A stretch of DNA of 24,650 nt from a virus. Position 1 is the stretch's first letter, and each line of letters opens with the position of its first letter. The translations under genes and the position numbers were made by a program. The notes beneath the pieces are model-generated. The model had not been told where the DNA came from. It made no database searches and saw only the letters and a list, made by a program, of their open reading frames with translations. The stretch lies in the IMG/VR virus record IMGVR_UViG_3300035070_001617, positions 1-24,650 of that record. The stretch is one strand, 5' to 3'. Below, one piece after another: positions 5,682 through 10,658 of this stretch.

Positions 5682-5861
5682 ATGCCAAAAATATATGAAG
5701 TTGAAATTGTGGCCTCTATATCAAAAAGGATTGAGGTCGTAGCTGACTCTGAAGAACATGCTAATGAATTGGCGCATGAGATGTTTCATCTTGAATATGA
5801 TGGGACGCCAGAGGTATTTGAGCAGGACACATACAGAATTGAGGAGATTGGTGAACGATGA
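5682..5861 (+). CDS. Small DpnD/PcfM-like hypothetical protein (59 aa)
   Basis: ATG 5682 follows the shared leader motif TACTACGGGAG at a workable distance; the frame ends at TGA 5859-5861. The 59 residues read PKIYEVEIVASISKRIEVVA, then DSEEHANELAHEMFHLEYDG. This is two beta strands carrying Val/Ile alternation and then 'aDSeehAneLA.e', followed by a last strand YRIEEIGER. That topology resembles small DpnD/PcfM-type domains found in phages and plasmids, whose function is poorly known; this is a weak, memory-based match. The stop overlaps the next ATG (ATGA). Confidence 0.7.
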   Translation: MPKIYEVEIVASISKRIEVVADSEEHANELAHEMFHLEYDGTPEVFEQDTYRIEEIGER

Positions 5862-5971
5862 CGGTTGAATACTTACCCGTCGAGGGTTGCGAAGAGTGTG
5901 AGTTCTTTGAAACCGCTTGCCCTGAGTGTATCCTGTATGGGGAAGCAGAGAGGATTGATACGGATGACTGA
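5858..5971 (+). CDS. Tiny cysteine-rich protein (37 aa)
   Basis: Starts at ATG 5858 by ATGA overlap with the preceding gene and ends at TGA 5969-5971, giving 37 residues. It contains CEEC (about 11-14) and CPEC (20-23), two CxxC pairs only five residues apart, a plausible single-metal (zinc) site or a redox pair. The rest is strongly acidic (EFFE, EAERIDTDD). Its end overlaps the ATG of the next gene at 5964 by eight bases. Translational coupling on both sides and the paired CxxC argue that it is a real microprotein; the function is unknown. Confidence 0.6.
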   Translation: MTVEYLPVEGCEECEFFETACPECILYGEAERIDTDD

Positions 5972-6239
5972 TAGAAAACAAGAATTATTGGATTTTGCTA
6001 ATGATCTAAGCAACGAAGATTTATGCTTTCTAATCAACTGTATGGCTAACCGTTGCGAAGTTTACTTTGGGTCTCTAGCTAAATGCGTGTTGTCCAGTGA
6101 GGTGATGGATGCTTGTATGAACGGCACCGTTGTTCAAATAAATTGTAAAAACGCAGAACTGGACGATTTACGCGAGGATGATTTTTTCAAATATGCAATC
6201 GAAAAAGTGAAGGAAAATGCTGAGTGTAACACGCTGTAA
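5964..6239 (+). CDS. Hypothetical protein (91 aa)
   Basis: The start at ATG 5964 is preferred because GAGAGG precedes it and the protein then begins MTDRKQELLDFANDLSNEDL, a clear amphipathic helix. The rest is LCFLINCMANRCEVYFGSLA, a Cys-containing helix, then a beta-like VVQINCKNAELDDLREDDFF and a helical acidic end. The four cysteines in the middle are scattered rather than paired, so no metal site is obvious. No family was recognised. It is part of the run of tiny overlapping genes 5682-6752 driven by the promoter at 5619, and its last 23 bases overlap the next zinc-ribbon frame. Confidence 0.72.
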   Translation: MTDRKQELLDFANDLSNEDLCFLINCMANRCEVYFGSLAKCVLSSEVMDACMNGTVVQINCKNAELDDLREDDFFKYAIEKVKENAECNTL

Positions 6240-6441
6240 TAACTGTAACGAACCGGCTGCCGCAAAAGATGGTGGCCGGTTCTTGTGTTCTGATTGCTGG
6301 TTTAACGTATGGGCACCACGGGAGATGCTACATGGACAAGAAAGAAGAAATTTTAAAATTGTCGAGAGACATGGACTGGCCGACGGCCCTCAACGAAATA
6401 GAACGGGTGGTAGATTTACACGCTTCACTTACAGTATCTAA
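6217..6441 (+). CDS. Zinc-ribbon protein with out-of-frame overlap downstream
   Basis: The 74-codon frame starts at ATG 6217 behind AAGGA. The first 30 residues form a typical knuckle pair, CNNCNEPAAAKDGGRFLCSD with C7/C10 and C24/C27. After about residue 38 the frame runs through DNA that also encodes the next gene (6332-6517) in another frame, and the sequence becomes Arg-rich low complexity (TGGRFTRFTYSI). Only the N-terminal ribbon looks selected; the tail may simply be what the second frame allows. A programmed frameshift into the next frame would give a longer fusion, but no obvious slippery site was identified. Confidence 0.6.
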   Translation: MLSVTRCNNCNEPAAAKDGGRFLCSDCWFNVWAPREMLHGQERRNFKIVERHGLADGPQRNRTGGRFTRFTYSI

Positions 6442-6517
6442 AGGTGAACATACCCGTGAGGCTTATAAGCGGGCGTGGAAAACAAGAGCCGCTTGGGAAA
6501 GGATACAACGTGGATAG
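6332..6517 (+). CDS. Small helical hypothetical protein (61 aa)
   Basis: ATG 6332 with GGGAG seven bases upstream is clearly the best start. The product is charged and helical: MDKKEEILKLSRDMDWPTAL, NEIERVVDLHASLTVSKGEH and TREAYKRAWKTRAAWERIQR. The alternation of hydrophobic residues suggests a two-helix hairpin or a small coiled coil. The first 110 bases overlap the zinc-ribbon frame, and the last eight overlap the GTG start of the following gene. The function is not recognised. The strong ribosome binding site makes this the more certain of the two overlapping frames. Confidence 0.72.
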   Translation: MDKKEEILKLSRDMDWPTALNEIERVVDLHASLTVSKGEHTREAYKRAWKTRAAWERIQRG

Positions 6518-6752
6518 CACCGATAGCTTTGATGAAGCCGGTCAGCGGGTCGAGGACCTTCTGGATGAAATGGCCAAAGATGGTCACGGCGCAGGGGCCG
6601 TCATGGGCGGCGCACTGACCGCGATTATCTTCCGGCTGATAATATCCTCGCCGGACTCTACGACGGCCATTGGCATGATTACGTCGTGCATGGCCAGCGG
6701 AGCTCGCGCCGCGGTCGAGTATGAAAACGAAAACGCGGAAACGACGCATTGA
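6510..6752 (+). CDS. Hypothetical protein with hydrophobic Gly-rich helix, GTG start
   Basis: GTG 6510 is preceded by AAAGGA at seven bases and overlaps the stop of the preceding gene (GTGGATAG), giving 80 residues. An ATG at 6444 in the same frame would add 22 residues lying inside the previous gene and has no good ribosome binding site. The N-terminal half is an acidic helix (SFDEAGQRVEDLLDEMAKDG), followed by GAGAVMGGALTAIIFRLIIS, a hydrophobic stretch that could be a single membrane helix or a buried core helix, then a second small-residue helix (IGMITSCMASGARAAVEY). It is the last gene before the bidirectional terminator. Function unknown. Confidence 0.68.
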   Translation: MDSTDSFDEAGQRVEDLLDEMAKDGHGAGAVMGGALTAIIFRLIISSPDSTTAIGMITSCMASGARAAVEYENENAETTH

Positions 6753-6785
6753 AAAAACCCCCAGCTTTGCGGCTGGGGGTTTTCG
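6752..6785. terminator. Bidirectional terminator between convergent genes
   Basis: Perfect eight-base arms cccccagc (6758-6765) and gctggggg (6772-6779), with six A's before and TTTT after. It can therefore terminate the rightward run of small genes and the leftward acetyltransferase gene. Confidence 0.92.
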
Positions 6786-6786
6786 T

Positions 6787-7371
6787 TTATAGGTATTTGG
6801 CGAACCGACGCTTGGCAGGGTGCCACGCACCACGGCTCTTGACGTAATGGTCGTAATGCCAGCCAGCCTCTTCGATATACCGGCCATCTTCCGTATCCTG
6901 TATGTACGTCCACAGAATAGAAACCGGTCTATCTTTTTTCAGCGAGAACTGCTGGGTATACATCTCTGCAACTTGCAGAAAGAAACTAGGTATCTTGTAC
7001 GACTTGACAATGGTGCCTTGAAACAGACCATGCACCTGATCTTCAATATCATAAACAAGGACGGGCATTTGTCGTAAGGATATATCTTCCTTACACCTGT
7101 CGTTAATATAGTGCCGCCGTAATTTATGAAACTTTTCGTCTGGCTTGAAACAAACCCGCCGCACTTCCAGTATGTCTTTTCTGTTTGTGCGGCCACATGG
7201 GTTGCCCACTATCGCCACCCCTAGTAACTCCCGATGCTTCAACGCTACATGGTGTTCATACAGCGCATAGCAAAAAGCTATATGCAAATCAGGCAGAGGG
7301 TCATTGTGTCGATGCCATTCTTTAATCGCACGATTGGCCTCGACATTACTTATTGGTTTTATCACTAGCAT
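6787..7371 (-). CDS. XF1762-like GNAT-fold acetyltransferase
   Basis: The only leftward gene. The start at 7371 is preferred over the longer frame (7506) because GGAG lies nine bases upstream, the family similarity begins there (MLVIKPISNVEANRAIKEWH RHNDPL), and the likely promoter -10 lies between the two starts. Family signatures visible in the 194 residues are WHRH (19-22), LLGVAIVGNPCGR (49-61), ILEVRRVC (67-74) and WTYIQDTEDGRYIEEAGW (154-171), followed by W183. This matches the phage/plasmid XF1762 family of putative N-acetyltransferases of unknown substrate. The segment between EVRRVC and WTY (75-153) is longer than I recall for the family. Transcribed against its neighbours, it may be an accessory (moron) gene. 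Confidence 0.78.
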   Translation of the reverse strand: MLVIKPISNVEANRAIKEWHRHNDPLPDLHIAFCYALYEHHVALKHRELLGVAIVGNPCGRTNRKDILEVRRVCFKPDEKFHKLRRHYINDRCKEDISLRQMPVLVYDIEDQVHGLFQGTIVKSYKIPSFFLQVAEMYTQQFSLKKDRPVSILWTYIQDTEDGRYIEEAGWHYDHYVKSRGAWHPAKRRFAKYL

Positions 7372-7428
7372 GATAAAAGTCTCCGTAGCTATTAACTTGT
7401 CAAACAGCGAAGCTCTAAGCTTGTTCCT

Positions 7429-7456
7429 ATTATACCACGCCATTATTCGATGTTGA
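7429..7456 (-). promoter_or_regulatory. Leftward promoter for the XF1762-like gene
   Basis: On the minus strand a perfect TATAAT (complement of 7429-7434) is preceded at 16 bases by TCAACA (complement of 7451-7456). The transcript would begin near 7422, about 50 bases before ATG 7371, which supports the shorter gene start. Confidence 0.6.
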
Positions 7457-7663
7457 CGTGACGGGCATAAAAAAAGTTTGTCAATAAATTGACAACATGT
7501 TGTCACCTAGATAGAGCTCTAGTCTTGTATAAGAGTATATCATAATATCGCATAAAAGTCAATGCGACAAAGTGTCGCAGTACAAAACGTGAACGCTCTA
7601 GCTGGAGTGTCAATTTTTTGACGCATATAATCGCATACCTATAAAACTTTTAAAAATTTATGC

Positions 7664-7692
7664 TTGACAAGTATGGGATAGTATGCTATAGT
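7664..7692 (+). promoter_or_regulatory. Sigma70-like promoter TTGACA-17-TATAGT
   Basis: Consensus TTGACA (7664-7669), a 17-base spacer and TATAGT (7687-7692), about 63 bases before ATG 7755. The resulting leader contains the motif ATCGTTAACTACTACGGGAG (7729-7748), shared almost exactly with 9429-9448. Confidence 0.83.
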
Positions 7693-7754
7693 ATAAGAAC
7701 AATCAGAAATGATTGTGCGCTGTTTGAAATCGTTAACTACTACGGGAGGTCAGT

Positions 7755-8141
7755 ATGACTGATTGTGCAAAAGACTGGGTGTTGCCCAACGGCTTCACCT
7801 ATATCGCTTCAACCGCCGGACACTACGGCTCGTGGGCCAAGGCCCTTGACCCGCTGACCGCGGCCCGCAAAGCGGCGAACTACAACGGTAGCTCGTACCC
7901 GCATTTCGTCTCCGTCTGGTACGGCCCTGACGAAACCAGCCACGTAACAGACATGGGCGGCTTGTCCTACGCTTCAGAAAGCGCAGACAAAATGGTGCCG
8001 GTCGGCTTCTTTGAAGTCGGCAAAAATAGCATCAAACCGTCAAAAGATGAGAGGTGTACACACCTTGAGTTTGTCGAAGAGTGGTTGCGTTACTTCGATA
8101 GATCACACCAGCAATGGGTGAAACATCAACAAGAACAATGA
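7755..8141 (+). CDS. Hypothetical protein (128 aa)
   Basis: A 128-residue soluble protein behind GGGAGG and a consensus promoter. It is unusually rich in aromatic residues, Ser and Gly: FTYIASTAGHYGSWAKALDP, YNGSSYPHFVSVWYGPDE, then MGGLSYASESADKMVPVGFF. A LEFVEEWLRYFDRSHQQWVK helix lies at the C-terminus. No cysteine clusters, Walker motifs or membrane segments are seen, and no family is recognised. It is a single-gene unit with its own promoter and terminator facing a divergent gene, an arrangement typical of an early or accessory phage gene. Confidence 0.78.
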   Translation: MTDCAKDWVLPNGFTYIASTAGHYGSWAKALDPLTAARKAANYNGSSYPHFVSVWYGPDETSHVTDMGGLSYASESADKMVPVGFFEVGKNSIKPSKDERCTHLEFVEEWLRYFDRSHQQWVKHQQEQ

Positions 8142-8148
8142 TTTAGAG

Positions 8149-8174
8149 AGCGCGGCCCACGGGTCGCGCTTTTT
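8149..8174 (+). terminator. Rho-independent terminator
   Basis: Arms agcgcggcc and ggtcgcgct pair with one G-T, around a four-base loop, and are followed by TTTT. It lies eight bases after the preceding stop codon. Confidence 0.85.
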
Positions 8175-8457
8175 AGTTACGCGTAACTCTATATAGGCTC
8201 AAAAATAAAAAAAATATTTTTTAGTAAAAGTAAGCGTTACAAGCGTTACAGCGTTACACTGTGTGTTAAAGCTATGAAAAACATAATACTTTTTTGTAAC
8301 GCAGTAGTGTAACGCTATTAAAACAAGGTCGTTACACTTTTTAAACAGGAAAACGGCCTTATTGGCTGAAATTTTGGTTTTTATAAAAAATATTTTTTGC
8401 CCTATATAGTGTTCTGCGTTACTAATATCTGAACGTGACCTTTTTAACGGTGGTATT
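8175..8457. repeat. AT-rich gene-free region with GCGTTAC repeats (candidate origin or operator)
   Basis: GCGTTAC occurs in direct orientation at 8234, 8243, 8251 and 8416 and inverted (GTAACGC) at 8296 and 8309, with a CGTTAC at 8330. The palindrome AGTTACGCGTAACT is at 8175-8188. Two identical AAAAAATATTTTTT palindromes (8209-8222 and 8385-8398) bracket the cluster. A weak promoter, TTGTAA-16-TATTAA (8294-8321), is overlaid by the inverted copies. Iterons beside AT-rich DNA fit a replication origin or a repressor-controlled promoter. Confidence 0.6.
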
Positions 8458-9087
8458 ATGGCAAGAGTAGCGGCGGGTAAGATAACAGGAAAACCTAGAG
8501 AACGGCGAGGCAGACCACCGGCTGGCGTGGATCAGCCCTTAACTCGTAAGCAGGAACTTTTTGTAAAAGAACTGGTGAGTAAAGACGGGCAGATTACGTT
8601 ACGCGAGGCGGCTATCAATGCTGGATACGCTGTAACGTCTGCACATAGCAGGGCTTATGAACTGACCAACCCGCATATATCGCCCCATGTCGTGGCGGCC
8701 ATACAATCTTATCGGCGAGAGCTTGATGAAAAATATGGCATCACGTTTCACCGTCACGTCAGGGATTTGCAGAACATACGAGATTTGGCTTTGCAGAACG
8801 GGGCATATAGTGCCGCCGTGCAAGCTGAATACAGACGGGGACAAGCGCAGGGGGACATATACGTCAACAAATCAGAAATCCGTCATGGCTCTATCGACAG
8901 TATGAGCAAAGAGGATGTTTTGAAAGCGTTAGAGGAACTCAAGCAAAGTTATGCCCCAGTCACAATCAACGTCACGCCGGAAGATGAAAACCCCAGTAAT
9001 CGCAACAAAGCGAGAAAGCGGCTTCTACAAACAAATAAAGGAAGCGGCACAGAGGTCGAAGCGGAAGTTACTACTGACGCGGATTGA
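8458..9087 (+). CDS. terS: Terminase small subunit
   Basis: A 209-residue protein. LTRKQELFVKELVSKDGQIT (about 28-47), then REAAINAGYAVTSAHSRAYE, reads as the helix-turn-helix DNA-recognition domain of phage small terminases ('lt.kQe.Fv.el...g....AA..AGYa...a...a..L...p.v'). It is followed by a helical oligomerisation region (IQSYRRELDEKYGITFHRHV) and 'A...aei.rg...G.yv...ei', as in other TerS proteins. The N-terminus carries an AT-hook-like RRGRPPAG. TerS would select viral DNA and load the TerL motor, which is here about 3.9 kb downstream rather than adjacent. The last 104 bases overlap the next gene in another frame. Confidence 0.82.
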   Translation: MARVAAGKITGKPRERRGRPPAGVDQPLTRKQELFVKELVSKDGQITLREAAINAGYAVTSAHSRAYELTNPHISPHVVAAIQSYRRELDEKYGITFHRHVRDLQNIRDLALQNGAYSAAVQAEYRRGQAQGDIYVNKSEIRHGSIDSMSKEDVLKALEELKQSYAPVTINVTPEDENPSNRNKARKRLLQTNKGSGTEVEAEVTTDAD

Positions 9088-9412
9088 GAATTATGTGGGA
9101 GCCGGAATACCAGACTTACTTATATGTGACGAGTTTGGTGTGTTTCATTTTGTGGAGCTTAAATTTCTGACAAGCAACGGGGTCACGTTACAGCCGTCAC
9201 AAGTGGCGTGGTTGTCTCGTCATCAACATAGTCCGTCATGGATACTGATTAAGAAACAGAACAAACCGACAGATGAACCGGAAATGTTTTTGTATCCGGC
9301 TAGCGCGGCGGTTGATTTGAAAATGGACGGCTTACAATCCGTCGAGCCAATACACCATCAAAAAGGCAAATTTAACTGGGATGTGCTTTTCGACTTGATT
9401 TGTCCCACATAA
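8984..9412 (+). CDS. VRR-NUC domain nuclease
   Basis: The start at ATG 8984 is a choice; ATG 8951 in the same frame would add 11 residues and both lie inside terS. With 142 residues it has the compact PD-(D/E)XK fold of VRR-NUC enzymes: an N-terminal helix with E (RESGFYKQIKEAA), GAGIPDLLI (about 40-48, catalytic D), FHFVELKF (54-61, catalytic E-x-K) and LQPSQVAWL (68-76). Phage VRR-NUC proteins are proposed Holliday-junction or structure-specific nucleases that could resolve replication intermediates before packaging. All catalytic residues expected of the family are present. Confidence 0.88.
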   Translation: MKTPVIATKRESGFYKQIKEAAQRSKRKLLLTRIENYVGAGIPDLLICDEFGVFHFVELKFLTSNGVTLQPSQVAWLSRHQHSPSWILIKKQNKPTDEPEMFLYPASAAVDLKMDGLQSVEPIHHQKGKFNWDVLFDLICPT

Positions 9413-9457
9413 TCCTATATGTAAAGGCATCGTTAATTACTACGGGAGTTATGAACG

Positions 9458-9628
9458 ATGACTGAAACAGCAGAACAGCGGATGTTAAAGGGATTGCGCC
9501 AGTTGATTGATTATAACTGGTGCAGTGAACAGCAACATTTTTATGACGAGGGTGAACCAGACAATCACGTTTTTCGGGTGTTGCAGGATTTGAATTTTTA
9601 TTTAGAAGAAAGGGAGATTGCGAACTAA
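9458..9628 (+). CDS. Small acidic hypothetical protein (56 aa)
   Basis: ATG 9458 lies nine bases after GGGAG of the leader motif ATCGTTAATTACTACGGGAG, which is nearly identical to the leader of the gene at 7755. The other nearby ATG (9451) opens only four codons. The product is acidic and helical: MTETAEQRMLKGLRQLIDYN, WCSEQQHFYDEGEPDNHVFR and VLQDLNFYLEEREIAN. There are no recognised motifs. The shared leader and good ribosome binding site support the gene. Its stop overlaps the next ATG (TAATG). Confidence 0.68.
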   Translation: MTETAEQRMLKGLRQLIDYNWCSEQQHFYDEGEPDNHVFRVLQDLNFYLEEREIAN

Positions 9629-9726
9629 TGTTTATATTTTCTATCATTGGCCGGTTGTTATATGGGCCGGATTGGGAAAAGCACACGCAAAAGCGGACGC
9701 GACATATAAGCCGCCGCCGTCGATAA
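9628..9726 (+). CDS. Possible basic micropeptide (32 aa)
   Basis: A TAATG overlap starts a 32-residue frame with a hydrophobic N-terminus (MFIFSIIGRLLYGPDW) and a strongly basic end (KRTRHISRRRR), an amphipathic or membrane-touching micropeptide layout. GGGAG lies 12 bases upstream, farther than ideal. It fills the gap before a terminator. Evidence is limited to coupling and position. Confidence 0.42.
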   Translation: MFIFSIIGRLLYGPDWEKHTQKRTRHISRRRR

Positions 9727-9744
9727 AATTTTAAAAAATACTAG

Positions 9745-9777
9745 GCCCCGTCAATATATCTTGACGGGGCTTTGTTT
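9745..9777 (+). terminator. Strong rho-independent terminator
   Basis: Perfect ten-base arms gccccgtcaa and ttgacggggc around a six-base loop, followed by TTTGTTT. It ends the TerS/nuclease unit and marks the left edge of the GGCC-rich block. Confidence 0.93.
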
Positions 9778-9784
9778 ATTCTAT

Positions 9785-9802
9785 ATATGGGACAAATCGC
9801 AT
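9785..9802 (+). repeat. 18-bp intergenic repeat, copy 1
   Basis: ATATGGGACAAATCGCAT is identical to 11887-11904. Both copies lie just after a terminator and before a TACGGGA leader, so this is a promoter or regulator-binding element candidate for the gene at 9824. Confidence 0.7.
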
Positions 9803-9823
9803 TCAACTACGGGAAATAGAAAA

Positions 9824-10552
9824 ATGCTTAAAACTGTTAAAAATTCAACTGCCAATAAAACGGCGGGCTTGGCCGTCACATATCGCGCCGGTAATGGTGA
9901 AAAGTTTGGAACCTGCCCCGCCGACTGCAAACTAAATGATAGCGGGCGCGGGTGCGGTGCCGGTCAAATAGATTTTGAATATTTGGACGCCGTGCTAGAT
10001 GCCAAGCCGCGACGCGGGGAAAGCTTCACTTATTCACATTTTCACCCGTTATACTGGGCGCAAAAACTGGCCCCGAATAAAACGACAATAAATTATTCCG
10101 CCGATACTTTGGCCGAAGCCGTGGCAATATGTGCTAATAAAATCGCGCCGGTTGTTACAGTCGTTAAAAAATCATTTTGGAAAAATGGCAAGTTTGCGGT
10201 CATCACCCGTGACGATATACCGGCACCCGTTCGCGTCATTAGATGCCCCGCCGAATATCTGGATAATGTCGGGTGTGTTAATTGCGGCGGTAAAGACGGC
10301 CCCCTATGCGCTAGACTGGCCCGTGATTTTATCGTTGGATTTACTGGCCACGGCGTCAAAAAGAAAAAAATCGAAAACGGCGAACGCGGCGGGTGTTATG
10401 CGGCGGGCGGCAATGTTGCGTTGCATTGGACGGCCACGGCTGGCCAAAATCAAAACCAATCCGACGGGGACCGGTTGCGGGCTTTTGTCAAAACATTATC
10501 GCCACGGGCCATTATCCGGCACCATGTCGCGGGGGACATTGGGGCAGAATAG
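9824..10552 (+). CDS. Cysteine-rich conserved phage protein of unknown function
   Basis: The start at ATG 9824 follows the TACGGGA leader; the longer frame from 9761 would include a terminator. The 242 residues contain a Cys-rich N-terminus (FGTCPADCKLNDSGRGCGAG, about 28-47), a SFTYSHFHPLYWA segment, and a second cluster around RCPAEYLDNVGCVNCGGKDG ending in PLCAR (about 145-169). A basic GFTGHGVKKKKIENGERGGC follows. The ten or so Cys residues in CxxxC and CxxC arrangements suggest bound zinc or an iron-sulfur cluster. No family was recognised. It sits beside a DUF932 gene in a compositionally distinct block. Confidence 0.78.
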   Translation: MLKTVKNSTANKTAGLAVTYRAGNGEKFGTCPADCKLNDSGRGCGAGQIDFEYLDAVLDAKPRRGESFTYSHFHPLYWAQKLAPNKTTINYSADTLAEAVAICANKIAPVVTVVKKSFWKNGKFAVITRDDIPAPVRVIRCPAEYLDNVGCVNCGGKDGPLCARLARDFIVGFTGHGVKKKKIENGERGGCYAAGGNVALHWTATAGQNQNQSDGDRLRAFVKTLSPRAIIRHHVAGDIGAE

Positions 10553-10604
10553 AAATTTTAAAAAATTCTAGTTGCATAATATCGCATAATCTGATATGAA
10601 AATG

Positions 10605-10636
10605 ACCGGCGGCGCAATGATGCCCGCCGGTTTTTT
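10605..10636 (+). terminator. Terminator or leader attenuator
   Basis: Arms accggcgg and ccgccggt around an 11-base loop, followed by six T's. It lies 52 bases after the previous stop but downstream of the promoter-like TATCGCATAAT at 10580, and only six bases before the TACGGGA leader, so it may attenuate the next gene's transcript. Confidence 0.8.
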
Positions 10637-10658
10637 AACTTTTACGGGAAATGAAAAC

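Larger units (their letters stand above)
7372..7754. promoter_or_regulatory. Divergent control region with GACA/TGTC dyads
   Basis: A gene-free 383 bp between divergent genes. It holds TTGTCAA-TAAA-TTGACAA (7478-7495), the perfect 16-base palindrome TGACAACATGTTGTCA (7490-7505), TGCGACA-AAG-TGTCGCA (7563-7579) and GTCAA-TTTT-TTGAC (7609-7622). ATCGCAT motifs lie at about 7547 and 7630. Leftward and rightward promoters flank the dyads. This looks like a regulated switch region; the regulator is unknown. Confidence 0.65.

Noticed and set aside
7372-7506. N-terminal extension of the XF1762-like protein to ATG 7506.
   Set aside because: The extension lies upstream of the probable transcription start (about 7422), covers operator dyads and lacks family similarity.
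7489-7517. A rightward promoter using TTGACA at 7489.
   Set aside because: The matching -10 at 17 bases is TAGAGC, too poor. The TTGACA is better explained as part of the palindrome; the promoter at 7664 serves the gene.
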